DNA of 64,000 bases from Borrelia turcica IST7 (GCF_003606285.1 NZ_CP028884.1:124001-188000); one strand, 5' to 3'. Numbered from the stretch's first letter, positions 28,377 through 39,052 are shown. Numbers and translations: made by a program. The notes: a model not told the origin generated them from the letters alone.

Positions 28377-30377
28377 TTACTTATTTTGTCTCTGTAAATC
28401 AAAAGATTTAAGAACTTCCTCTTGCTCCTTCATTCTCTTGACAGTGAAATCTAAAGTATTAAGTTCTCCCTCAACTTTTCTCTCTCGTTCCTCATATTTC
28501 TTCCTATAATCCTCAACCACATTCTTTTGATTAGGAATCTTAAGATCATAACTCCTTACTTTATTGTAAATAAACCCTCCAGAACTTACTAAAGGAAACA
28601 GATAGTCCCCAAGTATCTTAGCAAGTCCATCATCATAAAGTCGGTCCTCATTAAGATCAAACGCAAAAAGTTCTCTTACTGAGCTAATATTATTTTGTAT
28701 TATTTCATTAAATTTTTTTTCATCAAGTTGCAAATAACGAGAAAGCCCACCAGAAGAAGATATAGAATTAGTAAATACTCCTATTTGGCTTATTATTGAA
28801 AAATTAGGATCATTAGTCCTATAACTATTAAATATAATTGACTCTAGTCTTGCCTTAAGATTTTTTAATGCAAATTCCGACCTAAGAATCCCCAAATTCT
28901 TGTATGCCTCTTCCTTACTCTCCTCACTTAAATAAGTCAATTCCTCTAGCACATCTGACTTTTTACCTTCCGTATTATCTTCATTGGAACTTACAATATT
29001 AATCTCAGCAAGAACTTCATTATAAGCCACAAGAAAATCTAATAAAAGTTTTTTAATTCCCTCATAATCAGGCTCAACCTGAGCAATAATAACTTCTTCC
29101 GATGCTTTCTTCAAATTTAATGTAACATTAGGAATTAAATCATTAATGGTATTTGAATCACGCTCAACATCAACTCCATCAAATCTTACCTTTGCATTCT
29201 CAGCAAAGCTTTTTGCATTTATTGGTAAATAACCATCTCTATTTCTTGGATCAAAAATCTCAATATTACGAATAGTGAATACCTTGTTATTAACTTTATT
29301 TTCAATATTTATTTCTTTCAAATCCAAAAGTGCCCCAATTTCAACCTCAACTTTTTCAAATTCACTTGAAACATTTATTGGAGGTAATTCCAAAGAACCC
29401 GAATTACCGTGTATTTTTACCATATTCATTTGAATATATTTTTTTTCCCTTAAAGGAGGTTTATGATCAGGGCCAAGATTAATTATGCTATCTTCACCCT
29501 CAACCTTAGCATCCTCAAATGTAGCCTTACCGGGGTTAAAAACAATTTCATTTAAAACCCCTTCATCATCTGTGTCATGATATTTAATCTCAAATTTAAT
29601 TTTACTTCCACCGCTAATCTCAATATTTTCTGGAATATTTATTGAAATTTCTGAGAGAGGTTCCATTGTAATATTACCCTTATTAAGAGAAATATTATTG
29701 CTACTATTCTGTTGACTATTAATAATTTCTGTAAGATTTGGGGTAAAATTTGTTTCAAGTTCACTTAAAATGCCTATTTGTTTAGCAAGTTTTAAAGCTT
29801 CATCCTTCATAATAAGTTTATTAGATTCACCTTCCTTCAAAGATTGTAAAATTAGTCTACTATTCCCAGCATTATCACTTTTGACAACTTTTGCAGTTAA
29901 AAATCCCTTACCGCGATTATTAAGATCTCTTACAAGAGATTCAATATCTCCATTATTCTTAAACTTAATCTCTTTAGTACCAACTAAAAATGTATAATCT
30001 CCAGCAGGAATGGTAATCTCTTTTTGTTTAAAATTTGCAGATAAAAAAACATCTGAATTGGCTATTTGATTAACATTAATCCTATAAGTTTCATTCTTAG
30101 CTCCATAACGAGCAGACATAGAAAGTACATCATTATCACTAGACTTCCCTGACATGTGATTAAAAGGACTGTTAAGAGATGTAATTTGCTTTGCAAGTGA
30201 ATTTAGAGTAGAAACCTTCCTATTAATCACCTGCCAAGCGATCTTTTCCTGTTCTAAGTGTTCAAGCTTCTTTAAGGATGTATCTATTTTAGCCTTATCA
30301 CCCTTAAGCATCGATTCTCGTATTTCTTTCGTATTATACTTACTATCTACACCTGGAACAAAAAATCCAGAAGACAT
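28377..30377 (-). CDS. fliD: Flagellar filament cap protein FliD
   Basis: The 666-residue protein is FliD (HAP2), which caps the growing flagellar filament and promotes FlaB polymerisation. The N-terminus (MSSGFFVPGVDSKYNTKEI) and the coiled-coil C-terminus (EERERKVEGELNTLDFTVKRMKEQEE) are typical; the middle is a long variable domain. The start at 30377 has AGGGGGT upstream; a longer frame from 30419 adds 14 residues without support. It lies upstream of flaB on the same strand, separated by 114 bp that carry the flaB leader. Confidence 0.93.
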   Translation of the reverse strand: MSSGFFVPGVDSKYNTKEIRESMLKGDKAKIDTSLKKLEHLEQEKIAWQVINRKVSTLNSLAKQITSLNSPFNHMSGKSSDNDVLSMSARYGAKNETYRINVNQIANSDVFLSANFKQKEITIPAGDYTFLVGTKEIKFKNNGDIESLVRDLNNRGKGFLTAKVVKSDNAGNSRLILQSLKEGESNKLIMKDEALKLAKQIGILSELETNFTPNLTEIINSQQNSSNNISLNKGNITMEPLSEISINIPENIEISGGSKIKFEIKYHDTDDEGVLNEIVFNPGKATFEDAKVEGEDSIINLGPDHKPPLREKKYIQMNMVKIHGNSGSLELPPINVSSEFEKVEVEIGALLDLKEINIENKVNNKVFTIRNIEIFDPRNRDGYLPINAKSFAENAKVRFDGVDVERDSNTINDLIPNVTLNLKKASEEVIIAQVEPDYEGIKKLLLDFLVAYNEVLAEINIVSSNEDNTEGKKSDVLEELTYLSEESKEEAYKNLGILRSEFALKNLKARLESIIFNSYRTNDPNFSIISQIGVFTNSISSSGGLSRYLQLDEKKFNEIIQNNISSVRELFAFDLNEDRLYDDGLAKILGDYLFPLVSSGGFIYNKVRSYDLKIPNQKNVVEDYRKKYEERERKVEGELNTLDFTVKRMKEQEEVLKSFDLQRQNK

Positions 30378-30557
30378 GAAAATACCCCCTGTACTAAAAA
30401 AGTTTAACACAGAAGACATGAAAACATTAATAATAAAGCTTAACTAGAAAACCAACAAAGTGGTTAATACATAAAAATCAAAAACATACTTAAGAAAATA
30501 AATACCTTTAAAAACACAACTGCTTATAGTAAAATTTAAGTTCATAGGAGAGTAAAT

Positions 30558-31763
30558 ATGGCAAATTTCTGTTTATTCAATTCAAAATCTGTGCTGACAG
30601 GAAATGATAAAATAGAAAATTCAGCTGTCCTTATTAAAAACGGTAAAATTTTTGATATCGTAACAGCCGAAAGACTTGACAAAATGGATCTAAAAGACTA
30701 TGAAATGATTGATATTAAGGGAAACTATATAACGCCAGGTCTTTACGATAATCACATACATGGCTTTTGTGGCTATGGAACTGACCAATGCTCAACAGAC
30801 TCAATAATTAAAATGTCACAGCATTTAGCAGAGTATGGAGTAGTAGGTTTCTTGCCTACACTTTATCCCCGTCCAATTGATGAAATGATTGAAACTATCA
30901 AAGCATGTATAAACGCTATAGGCAAAGAAAAGGGTGCTAAGATTTTAGGACTTCACCTTGAGGGACCATTTTTCTCTCCTGAAAAAAAAGGGGTTCATCC
31001 TATCTCTTATCTTCAAGAACCAAGCATCGACATCATGAAAAAATTCATAGACGCAGCAGGTGGTACTTTCATAGATTCTTTTGGAAGAAAAAGAACAAAT
31101 ATTGCTACAATGACAGTTGCACCTGAGCTTAAGGGAATGAGAGAGCTTGCAATGTTTTGCATGGAAAACAATATAACACTTCAAGCAGGACATACCAACG
31201 CAAAATATGAAAATATGATTGAGGCTTTTCAAGTAGGAATACTTCATACAACTCACTTCTTCAATGCAATGTCAAAACTTGACCATAGAAATCCAAATGC
31301 AATAGGAGCAGTCTTAATTCATGGAGATGTATCTTGTGAAATTATTGCTGACGGATACCATATTCATCCAAAACTTGTCTTAATGCTTAGAAAGCTTAAA
31401 GACATAAGCAAATTGATTCTTGTAACCGACGGTTTAACGCCAACACTACAGACAACTGGAAAATTAATCGCTAATGGAGATGAAGTTTACCTTAAGAGTG
31501 ATGGTTTATTTCACACAGTAGAAAATGATACAATAGCAGGTTCATCTCTTACAATGATACAAGGTGTTAAAAATTTAGTAGAATTTGGCTATAGCTTAAG
31601 CGAAGCCATTCAAACAAGTTCATACAACCCAACAAGAATAATTAATCTTGAAAAAAAAGGATTAATATGTCATGACTACGATGCAAATATAAATGTCCTT
31701 GATAAAGACTTAAACTTAAAATTAACGATGATAGAATCAAAAATAATTTTTAATAAACTTTGA
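30558..31763 (+). CDS. nagA: N-acetylglucosamine-6-phosphate deacetylase
   Basis: The 401-residue amidohydrolase converts GlcNAc-6-P to GlcN-6-P and acetate. Metal and substrate motifs are visible: PGLYDNHIHG (residues about 57-66), LGLHLEGPFFSPEKKG with the metal-binding Glu, QAGHTNAKYE, THFFNAMSKLDHRNPNAIG, and LVTDGL with the catalytic Asp. A TATAGT -10 candidate (30525-30530) and an AGGAGAG ribosome binding site precede the ATG. nagB follows after 32 bp. The pair lets Borrelia use GlcNAc or chitobiose from host glycans or tick chitin. Confidence 0.96.
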   Translation: MANFCLFNSKSVLTGNDKIENSAVLIKNGKIFDIVTAERLDKMDLKDYEMIDIKGNYITPGLYDNHIHGFCGYGTDQCSTDSIIKMSQHLAEYGVVGFLPTLYPRPIDEMIETIKACINAIGKEKGAKILGLHLEGPFFSPEKKGVHPISYLQEPSIDIMKKFIDAAGGTFIDSFGRKRTNIATMTVAPELKGMRELAMFCMENNITLQAGHTNAKYENMIEAFQVGILHTTHFFNAMSKLDHRNPNAIGAVLIHGDVSCEIIADGYHIHPKLVLMLRKLKDISKLILVTDGLTPTLQTTGKLIANGDEVYLKSDGLFHTVENDTIAGSSLTMIQGVKNLVEFGYSLSEAIQTSSYNPTRIINLEKKGLICHDYDANINVLDKDLNLKLTMIESKIIFNKL

Positions 31764-31795
31764 TTTTAATCGTAAAAACAAGGAGATATGTATAA

Positions 31796-32599
31796 ATGAG
31801 ATTAATCATTAGACCCGACTATAAAGATATTTCAAAATGGGCTGCCAACCATGTAGCCATGAGAATAAAAGAATTTTCACCAACAAAAGAAAACCCATTC
31901 GTTTTGGGGCTTCCAACAGGTAGCTCACCTCTCGGAATGTATAAAAACCTAATTGAAATGAATAAACTTGGAAAAATTTCATTTGAGAATGTGGTTACAT
32001 TTAATATGGACGAGTATATAGGACTAGATAAAAACCACCCTGAAAGCTACCATTCATTTATGTGGAATAATTTTTTCTCACATGTAGATATAAAAAATGA
32101 AAATGTAAATATTCTAAATGGAAATGCTACTAATCCTTACAAAGAATGCGAAGACTACGAGAAAAAAATTAAATCTTATGGCGGAATTATGCTCTTTGTG
32201 GGAGGAATTGGGCCTGATGGTCATATTGCTTTTAATGAACCAGGGTCATCTCTTCAATCAAGGACAAGAATTAAAACCTTGACTCAAGATACAATTATTG
32301 CAAATTCAAGATTTTTTGATAACGATATCACTAAAGTTCCCAAAAGTGCCTTAACTGTAGGAGTAGGTACCATTATGGATTCAAAAGAAGTTCTAATTAT
32401 TGTAAATGGACATAATAAGGCAAGAGCACTAAAACATGCTATTGAGAGCGGAGTTAATCACATGTGGACAATTAGCGCCCTTCAACTACATAAACAAGCA
32501 ATTATCGTCTCAGATGAAGTTGCAACACACGAACTTAAAGTTGGTACAGTAAAATACTTCAATGACATTGAAAAAAACAATTTTAATAACGATATATAA
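31796..32599 (+). CDS. nagB: Glucosamine-6-phosphate deaminase
   Basis: The 267-residue enzyme converts glucosamine-6-P to fructose-6-P and ammonia, feeding glycolysis. Motifs include [13 protein letters not shown] (phosphate loop), [10 protein letters not shown] (catalytic Asp), [17 protein letters not shown] (catalytic His) and [18 protein letters not shown]. Length equals that of the E. coli enzyme. An AAGGAGATATG leader precedes the ATG, and it is co-transcribed with nagA. A stem-loop follows. Confidence 0.96.
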   Translation: MRLIIRPDYKDISKWAANHVAMRIKEFSPTKENPFVLGLPTGSSPLGMYKNLIEMNKLGKISFENVVTFNMDEYIGLDKNHPESYHSFMWNNFFSHVDIKNENVNILNGNATNPYKECEDYEKKIKSYGGIMLFVGGIGPDGHIAFNEPGSSLQSRTRIKTLTQDTIIANSRFFDNDITKVPKSALTVGVGTIMDSKEVLIIVNGHNKARALKHAIESGVNHMWTISALQLHKQAIIVSDEVATHELKVGTVKYFNDIEKNNFNNDI

Positions 32600-32631
32600 G
32601 GTTACTCAATTTCAACTAACAATACATAAAC

Positions 32632-32676
32632 TAAACTAGGCTCTACAATTAATTTCTGCCTAGCTTGGTTTAAATT
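32632..32676. terminator. Bidirectional terminator between nagB and sodA
   Basis: A 6-bp stem (CTAGGC at 32636-32641 and GCCTAG at 32658-32663), extendable through A/T pairs with a bulge, has a 16-nt loop and is followed on the plus strand by TTTAAATTTTTT. It sits between the convergent nagB and sodA genes and could serve both. Confidence 0.5.
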
Positions 32677-32689
32677 TTTTAAAATAATA

Positions 32690-33301
32690 TTATTCTATTA
32701 TCTCATTATATACTCTTGAAACTTCTTCCCAGTTTAAAGCCTTAAAGAACGCATCAAGATAATCTACTCTCCTATTTTGATATTTAAGATAATAAGCATG
32801 TTCCCATACATCAATACCTAAAATAGGGTCATAATCTTCCATTAAAGGACTATCTTGGTTTACTCTTGTTATTATTTGCAATTCCCTTTTTCCATGAAGA
32901 ACTAACCATGCCCAACCACTCCCAAATATCTTCATAGCTGAGTCTTTTAAAGCCATCTTAAGCTTATCAAGATTTCCAAAAGTAGTATTCACATGTTCTT
33001 CAAAATTTTCTAAAATATTATCTTTATTTCCAGGTCTCAAGATTCTAAAATACATATTATGGTTAACATAACCACCACCATTATTTCTTATTGGTGTTTG
33101 CAATTCCTGAGGAAAACGCTGGATATTTTTTAATATACTTTCAATATCTTTAGAATAATTTATTTCTGTCTTCTCAAGGGCAGAATTTAAATTTACTGTG
33201 TACGCATTATGATGCTTGCTATGGTGAATTTCCATAGTTCTAGCATCAATATATGGCTCTACAGCATCATAAGCATAACCAAGTTCTGGCAACTTAAACA
33301 T
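32690..33301 (-). CDS. sodA: Superoxide dismutase (Mn/Fe family)
   Basis: The 203-residue enzyme dismutates superoxide. Metal ligands are visible: the N-terminal His in [11 protein letters not shown] (about residues 24-34), His in the NHNMYFRIL segment region, and the Asp and His of DVWEHAYYL near residue 163. B. burgdorferi SodA is reported to be manganese-dependent, consistent with the iron-free metabolism of the genus. The start MFKLPELGY at 33301 follows GAGGAGG; a frame extending to 33382 would overlap secA. It lies 13 bp after secA and is probably co-transcribed. Confidence 0.95.
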   Translation of the reverse strand: MFKLPELGYAYDAVEPYIDARTMEIHHSKHHNAYTVNLNSALEKTEINYSKDIESILKNIQRFPQELQTPIRNNGGGYVNHNMYFRILRPGNKDNILENFEEHVNTTFGNLDKLKMALKDSAMKIFGSGWAWLVLHGKRELQIITRVNQDSPLMEDYDPILGIDVWEHAYYLKYQNRRVDYLDAFFKALNWEEVSRVYNEIIE

Positions 33302-33314
33302 AAAATCCTCCTCT

Positions 33315-36011
33315 TTAGCCTTTTCCATGGCAATTTTTATATTTTTTACCACTTCCACAATGACAAGGCTCATTTCTTCCAATTTTTGGGCTACTTCTAA
33401 CTATTTGTATTCCTCTAGCATTATCTCCTTCTCCAGAAACGAAATCTGTAATCTTTTTATGAGTAGCATTTATTTTCTTAAGAGGTTTATTTTTATAATC
33501 ACTAGAATCAACATCAACTTTCATCTGCAAAGTTCGTCTTAAAGTCTCAACCTTAATATCTTTAACAAGTTCACTAAAAATTGCAAACCCCTCTTCCTTG
33601 TATTCAGTAATAGGGTTCTTATTAGCATAAGATCTAAGATAAACAGACTCTCTTAAAGAATCAAGATTTGCAAGATGTTCTTGAAATTTAAAATCAATAT
33701 TTCTTAAATATTCATATCTTAAAAATTCATTTAAAAGCTCAGGTCCAATTAAATCTTCTTTTGCACCTAAATTGGCCTTTGCAATTTCCATTAATTTATC
33801 TTTTAAATCTAAAATACTAATGCCCTCAACAGAACCAATATTCTCCATCATGTAAGCAAAAATTGAATTTATTTCACTCAATACAGAACCCGTAACCACA
33901 TCACCCTTAACCTTATCAAACAAAAAATCAAGATACTCCCTTAAAGAAAGAAGAAGGCGCTCCTTAATGTTATTATCAGCAAGTATTGAATCTCTTTGAG
34001 AATAAATAAACTCTCTATGTTTTGTTATAACATCATCATATTCCAAAAGATGTTTTCTAATTTCAAAATTTCTATCTTCCACTCTCTTTTGTGCATTAAC
34101 CAAGGATCTTGTTAGCAAGGAATGTGCAATAGGCTCTCCTGTAGCCATTCCAAGTTTTCCCATTAATGACCTTAAACTGTCGCCTGCAAAAAGACGCATC
34201 AAGTCATCTTCAAGAGATACATAAAACCTTGAGCGTCCTGGATCTCCCTGTCTTCCCCCTCGCCCTCTAAGTTGATTATCTATTCTTCTTGACTCATGTC
34301 GTTCACTACCAATAACATAAAGTCCACCAAGCTCTTTCACTTCCTCATAATCTTTAAGATATAGCTCCCTTTCTTCCCAAACAGCCTTTTGAAACTCTTC
34401 AAGACTTGCTCCTGTTCCAATTTTCTTACGAACTCGGTGTTCAAGGTTACCCCCAAGCTTAATGTCAGTACCTCTACCAGCCATATTAGTAGCAATAGTA
34501 ACAGAATGCTTTGCACCAGCTTCAGCAATAATTAAAGCTTCACGGAAATGATTCTTTGCATTAAGCACCTCATGTCTAATTCCCTTATTTTTAAACATGT
34601 TTGACAAAATCTCAGATTTCTCAATAGATACCGTCCCAACAAGAACAGGCTGTCCTCTCTTATAAGCCTCGTAAACTTCTTCAGTAATCGCATTAAACTT
34701 AAATTCTTCAGTATAATAAATAACATCATCCTCATCTATCCTTGCCACCAATCTATTTGTAGGAACAACTACAACATCAAGGTTATATATTCTATGAAAT
34801 TCCTTAGCCTCCGTATCAGCCGTACCTGTCATCCCAGAAATCTTCTTAAACATTCTAAATAAATTCTGAAATGTAATTGTTGCCATAGTTTTATTTTCAC
34901 TAGCAACCCTAACACCCTCCTTAGCTTCAATAGCCTGGTGTAATCCATCAGAATATCTTCGTCCCGTTAAAATACGACCCGTAAACTCATCAACAATCTC
35001 AACTCCAGATTCTCCTACAATATATTCCCTGTCTTTTAAAAAAAGCAAATGAGCTTTTAAGGCTTGCGTCATATAGTGAACATAATTAAAATTAGAGTCA
35101 ATATACATAGACCCCTTAATTATGCCTCTTGAAACTAAAATTTTCTCAAGATTATTTAACCCATTTACCGTAAAAGATATTCTCTTACTCTTCTCATCAA
35201 CCGTATAATCTCCATCAAGGTCATCAATCTCTAAAGGATAATCCCCAGTTTTTGGATCCTTAGAACATTCCTTTAAAAGAGATACCAAAGAATTAACTTC
35301 AAGATAAGCCTTAGTATCCCCCTCAGTAGAACCTGAAATAATTAAAGGGGTTCTAGCTTCATCAATTAAAATAGAATCAATTTCGTCAATAATACAATAA
35401 TTAAAATTTCTTAAAGATTTCTGCGCTAAATCAAAGCGCATATTATCTCTTAAATAATCAAATCCAAGTTCATTATTTGTAACATAAGTGATATCTTTGC
35501 CATATTCCAATTTTCTTCTATCATAATCCATGTTAGAAAGCACAACACCAACACTAACTCCCAAAAGCTCAAAAACTGGTTTCATCCAATTTGAATCACG
35601 CTCAGCAAGATAATCATTAACAGTAACAATAATAACACCATCACCCGTTAAACTATTAAGATATGCAGCCTGTACGGAAGATAGAGTTTTACCCTCTCCC
35701 GTCTTCATTTCTATTATTTTCCCCTGATGAAGTGCAAGTCCTGCAATAAGTTGAACATCATAAGGTCTCTCCTTAAGGCGCCTCCTAGCAGCTTCTCTAG
35801 AAAGAGCAAAAGCTCTCTCTAGTATATTTTCTAAAGTTTTACCTTCCTTAAGTTCACTTTTAAATCTATCTGTCTCTCTACTAAAGTCTTCGTCCGACAA
35901 AGAAAGTGCCCAAGATTCAAGCTTATTGATATTTCTTAAAGCAGGAAGATAATTTTTCAAATCTCTCTTGCTTTTCGAACCAATAGCTGTCTCAAATATC
36001 GCTTTTAACAT
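33315..36011 (-). CDS. secA: Preprotein translocase ATPase SecA
   Basis: The 898-residue ATPase drives Sec-dependent export. Motifs include Walker [10 protein letters not shown], the DEAD-like [19 protein letters not shown], the preprotein cross-linking domain, [11 protein letters not shown] and [12 protein letters not shown] (the more usual sequence is GRSGRQGDPG). The C-terminus [16 protein letters not shown] is the zinc-binding SecB/ribosome motif. I chose the ATG at 36011 because [18 protein letters not shown] matches known Borrelia SecA; an in-frame TTG at 36032 is possible. No close Shine-Dalgarno precedes the ATG (GGGAGA is 13 nt away). sodA follows. Confidence 0.96.
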   Translation of the reverse strand: MLKAIFETAIGSKSKRDLKNYLPALRNINKLESWALSLSDEDFSRETDRFKSELKEGKTLENILERAFALSREAARRRLKERPYDVQLIAGLALHQGKIIEMKTGEGKTLSSVQAAYLNSLTGDGVIIVTVNDYLAERDSNWMKPVFELLGVSVGVVLSNMDYDRRKLEYGKDITYVTNNELGFDYLRDNMRFDLAQKSLRNFNYCIIDEIDSILIDEARTPLIISGSTEGDTKAYLEVNSLVSLLKECSKDPKTGDYPLEIDDLDGDYTVDEKSKRISFTVNGLNNLEKILVSRGIIKGSMYIDSNFNYVHYMTQALKAHLLFLKDREYIVGESGVEIVDEFTGRILTGRRYSDGLHQAIEAKEGVRVASENKTMATITFQNLFRMFKKISGMTGTADTEAKEFHRIYNLDVVVVPTNRLVARIDEDDVIYYTEEFKFNAITEEVYEAYKRGQPVLVGTVSIEKSEILSNMFKNKGIRHEVLNAKNHFREALIIAEAGAKHSVTIATNMAGRGTDIKLGGNLEHRVRKKIGTGASLEEFQKAVWEERELYLKDYEEVKELGGLYVIGSERHESRRIDNQLRGRGGRQGDPGRSRFYVSLEDDLMRLFAGDSLRSLMGKLGMATGEPIAHSLLTRSLVNAQKRVEDRNFEIRKHLLEYDDVITKHREFIYSQRDSILADNNIKERLLLSLREYLDFLFDKVKGDVVTGSVLSEINSIFAYMMENIGSVEGISILDLKDKLMEIAKANLGAKEDLIGPELLNEFLRYEYLRNIDFKFQEHLANLDSLRESVYLRSYANKNPITEYKEEGFAIFSELVKDIKVETLRRTLQMKVDVDSSDYKNKPLKKINATHKKITDFVSGEGDNARGIQIVRSSPKIGRNEPCHCGSGKKYKNCHGKG

Positions 36012-36036
36012 ATTAGGTATCAATTCTCCCAAATAA

Positions 36037-36066
36037 TTGACTTTTAACCATTTAAAATAATACCAT
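36037..36066 (+). promoter_or_regulatory. Promoter for the 36074 lipoprotein operon
   Basis: TTGACT (36037-36042) is followed after 18 nt by TACCAT (36061-36066), which ends 7 nt before the ATG at 36074. The -35 is strong and the -10 weak. There is no Shine-Dalgarno, so transcription may start at the initiation codon. Confidence 0.45.
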
Positions 36067-36073
36067 CTAAAAC

Positions 36074-37210
36074 ATGAGAAAGTTTTATAAAATTTACATA
36101 CTAAGTTTACTTTTTGTAATTATATCATGTAACCCTAAAACTTTAAACGAACTAGGAGAGAAGCAATTTAAAATACCATTTGGAACACTACCCGGAGAAA
36201 TTGCACCACTTGAGAACAAATTTAACAATTCAAGCTTTGATATTAAAACATACAACGGACTCGTGTACATTGTAGAAGCAAAAGCAAACAAATTAATGAT
36301 TTTTAATTCTTATGGGAAATTAATTCAAGCTTACCAAAATGGAATATTTAAAACAAATCATGACCTTAAAATCAAAAAAGTAGATTTTGAAAACATTCAA
36401 GCCATCTATCCATCAAAAGATTTTATTGTAGTGTCAGATAAACTTGACAACAGAAAAGCTAAATTTGATGAGAAGGAAAATATTGCATACTTTACGAAAA
36501 TATTTATTTTAAATAAAGATTTATCTGTAGAAGTGCTAGGGCAAGAGGGCCAAAATGGAACACCATTTCCACAAGTTTATGACATAAATATTGATGATGG
36601 AAATCATATAGCAATAATAACTATATATAGTGAAGGGTATATCATATATTCTTATGATAACAATTTATTGCCTCTTTACAAGATTTATATTAATAAACAT
36701 ATGCTACAAATACCTGAAGAAGAAACTAAAAAATATAACATATCAATAGATAAAGTATTTTTTGAAGTAAGTAAAAAAATTATTTATGTAAAGACAACCT
36801 ATTATGAAAACATTGGAACTAATGAAAATATTAACGATCTTGGCGTAAGGATTAAAAATCAATATCTCCACAAAATAAGTTTAAACAACAATAAAGAATT
36901 TGAAATAAAGGACAAAATTATCTTACCCAAAAATTTATTAGACGACCAACAAGAAAGTTTTATCAATATCATTGGAATTCAAAAAGATAAAATAATAGCA
37001 TCTACTAACATAAAAAATCTGCTTAATACTTTAATATGGAGCTTGGATAACAAGGGACAAATTAAGGAACAAATGGTTTTAATTGAACCTCCACACCTTA
37101 CATTTCTTGCTGAAAGTCTATCTAGGGATGGAATACTTAGCATACTTTATGGAGAAAAAAGTGGGGCAAGTGTTTATTGGTGGAATTTAAACACCTTGCT
37201 TAAATTATGA
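36074..37210 (+). CDS. Predicted lipoprotein with propeller-like repeats
   Basis: The 378-residue product has a signal peptide (MRKFYKIYILSLLFVIISC) with a lipobox giving Cys19, so it is a predicted lipoprotein. The mature region repeats short beta-strand blocks of the NHL/propeller type (YNGLVYIVEAKANKLMIFNSYGKLIQAY; GNHIAIITIYSEGYIIYSYDNNLLPLYKI). It resembles a conserved spirochaetal family (my uncertain recollection is the LIC_12708 family). It overlaps the next gene by 4 bp. Function is unknown; an envelope location is inferred. Confidence 0.75.
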   Translation: MRKFYKIYILSLLFVIISCNPKTLNELGEKQFKIPFGTLPGEIAPLENKFNNSSFDIKTYNGLVYIVEAKANKLMIFNSYGKLIQAYQNGIFKTNHDLKIKKVDFENIQAIYPSKDFIVVSDKLDNRKAKFDEKENIAYFTKIFILNKDLSVEVLGQEGQNGTPFPQVYDINIDDGNHIAIITIYSEGYIIYSYDNNLLPLYKIYINKHMLQIPEEETKKYNISIDKVFFEVSKKIIYVKTTYYENIGTNENINDLGVRIKNQYLHKISLNNNKEFEIKDKIILPKNLLDDQQESFINIIGIQKDKIIASTNIKNLLNTLIWSLDNKGQIKEQMVLIEPPHLTFLAESLSRDGILSILYGEKSGASVYWWNLNTLLKL

Positions 37211-37656
37211 CCCCTATTATTAGATTAACATCTATGCGAAACAAAGATTGCATAACAAAAAAACAAAGAAAGTACAAACAAAGATTAACTAAACACTTAA
37301 TTGTCGGAATAATTTTTGTCATAATGCTATTTATTATAAAAATAGCATTAATTCCCGCATTTACAAAATCTGAACTAAGTTATAAACCTGTAGTAGTAAT
37401 AGAACACACAAAAAAAAATAAAACTTTACATCTTAAAATCAATATTCAAAGTCAAAATAAGGACTTAGGAAAAGCTAGCTTAGAAGTATACTTAGATAAT
37501 AAGCTTATTGAAAATAATATGATTTACATAGACAAGATTAACTATACATTATATACTAATGTTGCATATAGAAATGAGAGTTTATTAAATGTAATCCTAA
37601 TAAATCAAAAAGGAAATAAGGCTTACTTTAGTAAAACACTAGATTTTGGAGGGTGA
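37207..37656 (+). CDS. Single-pass membrane protein, unknown
   Basis: The 149-residue protein has a basic N-terminal cytoplasmic segment (KKQRKYKQRLTKH), one membrane span (about residues 32-54) and an extracytoplasmic domain of about 95 residues, probably beta-rich. Its ATG overlaps the stop of the upstream lipoprotein gene (ATGA), implying translational coupling. The first 10 residues may be dispensable, because a second Met lies at residue 10. I recognise no family. Confidence 0.7.
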   Translation: MTPIIRLTSMRNKDCITKKQRKYKQRLTKHLIVGIIFVIMLFIIKIALIPAFTKSELSYKPVVVIEHTKKNKTLHLKINIQSQNKDLGKASLEVYLDNKLIENNMIYIDKINYTLYTNVAYRNESLLNVILINQKGNKAYFSKTLDFGG

Positions 37657-37659
37657 GCG

Positions 37660-38076
37660 ATGTTGCAAATGTATTTTATATCAGTCTTACTTAATATATT
37701 GGGAGGCATAGTACTAGCATTCCCATTTTTAAGAGAAAAATTTAAGTTTTTCATTATATTTGAAGAATTTGTAAATTTAATTAATGATAACAAAAATATA
37801 AGAAGCATTTTCGGATCAGTATTTCTAGTAGCTAGCATCTTTGAAATAATTACACCTTATAGTTTACCAATAATTGGAAATTTACTTCCTGCTATTAGTT
37901 TATTTTTTATAGGATTTATTTTTTTCTTAAGCCAAAAGATTCCAACAAACATTCAAAACAATAAAGAATATGGAAAATTTAAATCTTTACTTGAAAGCAA
38001 TAAGAAATTAATAGGAGTCTTTTCAATAATTATTGGAATAATTCACTTTTTTGCAGCAAAAGTACCTTTACTATAA
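37660..38076 (+). CDS. Polytopic membrane protein, unknown
   Basis: The 138-residue product has about four hydrophobic segments (residues 5-22, 47-66, 68-88 and 114-135) joined by short charged loops. GAGGGTGAGCG precedes the ATG and overlaps the stop of the upstream gene, so the three genes from 36074 form one operon. I recognise no family; membrane location is the only inference I can make. Confidence 0.7.
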   Translation: MLQMYFISVLLNILGGIVLAFPFLREKFKFFIIFEEFVNLINDNKNIRSIFGSVFLVASIFEIITPYSLPIIGNLLPAISLFFIGFIFFLSQKIPTNIQNNKEYGKFKSLLESNKKLIGVFSIIIGIIHFFAAKVPLL

Positions 38077-38210
38077 TTCAAATCAATATACTATCTACAA
38101 TTTTAATTAATTTCTAAAAAATAATTAAAAACATGTAATAATATCACTAAAAAATGATAACATTATTGGATAAATTTAAAATGGTAATATCATTATAAAA
38201 GAAGGAGAAT

Positions 38211-38237
38211 ATGTCAACTCAATTTATGCATGTGTAA
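38211..38237 (+). CDS. Possible 8-residue leader peptide
   Basis: An ATG with an AAGGAG ribosome binding site opens an 8-codon frame encoding MSTQFMHV, ending 67 bp before the S2-like lipoprotein gene. The Shine-Dalgarno is as good as that of the real gene. It could be a regulatory leader or chance; nothing else supports it. Confidence 0.3.
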   Translation: MSTQFMHV

Positions 38238-38304
38238 TTCCCATCAAATATATTTAACATCATTGCTTAAAGGTAGACATATGTCATAAAAGGAGAAAAA
38301 TATT

Positions 38305-39030
38305 ATGCCAAACAAAATAAATATAAAATTCTTCGTATTTCCCACGTTATTTTTTTTAATAGCAGGATGTGCTTTTTTCAGAAAACATCAGGAAGTTAAA
38401 TTAAGTGGAGAAGTTGGGATACAAACAGGAAATCATACACTAGAATTCATCGATGGAGAAAAATACATAAAAGAATTACCTGTAATATCTAAAAGTGCAA
38501 CTGTGTCTTGGAAAAAGACAAAAGCAATGCCAATTCTTGATAAACAAGGAAAACAAATTTCTGCTCTTAGGGGAAAGATAGGTTATTCTTATGTAGTTTC
38601 TCCTATTAAGATGAATGGAGAATTGAGTGATACTGTATCGTTTTTAATTCTTGTTGAAACAACTGCAAAAGGTGACTTAGAATACATAGTTGACGACCTA
38701 AAACTAAAAACAGCAGGTGATGACCTAGAGATTAAAAACTCTGTGTTACTCCCACCTGAGCCATCAAGGGAATACGGTTATGTAACATCCTATCCTTTTG
38801 GAATGCTAATAAGTGATGAAGTTAGATTGGCATTTGACCATACATATATAAATGGAGAATGGAACTATATGATTGCTGAACTAACTTTAAAAAACAAAAA
38901 AACTCAAAGATTAGAAACCTATGAAATATCTTTAAACTCAAAATTTGTACATGATCTATTAAAAGAAGTGGCCAGATTATATCCAGATATTAAAGAACTA
39001 GCTTTTGATTTATTTAATGACTTAAAATAA
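38305..39030 (+). CDS. S2-antigen-like lipoprotein
   Basis: The 241-residue product has a lipoprotein signal peptide (basic start, hydrophobic core, FFLIAGC with Cys near residue 22). Its central and C-terminal parts are clearly paralogous to the gene at 39394: both share a GKQI...L.G..YS.V segment, a Y.FG..I block and a WNYMIAELTLKNKK-type block with W.Y.IA..T.KNKK. This tandem pair corresponds to the loci annotated as S2 antigens in B. burgdorferi, as I recall. AAGGAG precedes the ATG. It is followed by a strong terminator. The role is unknown; envelope exposure is inferred. Confidence 0.8.
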   Translation: MPNKINIKFFVFPTLFFLIAGCAFFRKHQEVKLSGEVGIQTGNHTLEFIDGEKYIKELPVISKSATVSWKKTKAMPILDKQGKQISALRGKIGYSYVVSPIKMNGELSDTVSFLILVETTAKGDLEYIVDDLKLKTAGDDLEIKNSVLLPPEPSREYGYVTSYPFGMLISDEVRLAFDHTYINGEWNYMIAELTLKNKKTQRLETYEISLNSKFVHDLLKEVARLYPDIKELAFDLFNDLK

Positions 39031-39052
39031 TGTGCATAGCGCATTATTTTTT
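39024..39052 (+). terminator. Intrinsic terminator after S2-like lipoprotein gene
   Basis: Arms at 39024-39035 and 39039-39050 (AAAATAATGTGC and GCGCATTATTTT) pair over 12 bp with one G-U wobble around a 3-nt loop, and run into six Ts. The left arm begins within the last codons of the gene. Confidence 0.85.

Noticed and set aside
30945-31256. 103-codon minus-strand ORF inside nagA
   Set aside because: It is antisense to the metal-binding core of NagA; Cys-rich composition follows from the opposite frame.
32690-33382. Longer SodA with a 27-residue N-terminal extension
   Set aside because: The extension overlaps secA, has no homology to the family, and the internal ATG has a strong GAGGAGG site.
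38101-38130. Stem TTTTAATTA/TAATTAAAA after the 37660 operon
   Set aside because: It consists only of A/T pairs with a 12-nt loop and has no U-tract, so it is too weak to call a terminator.
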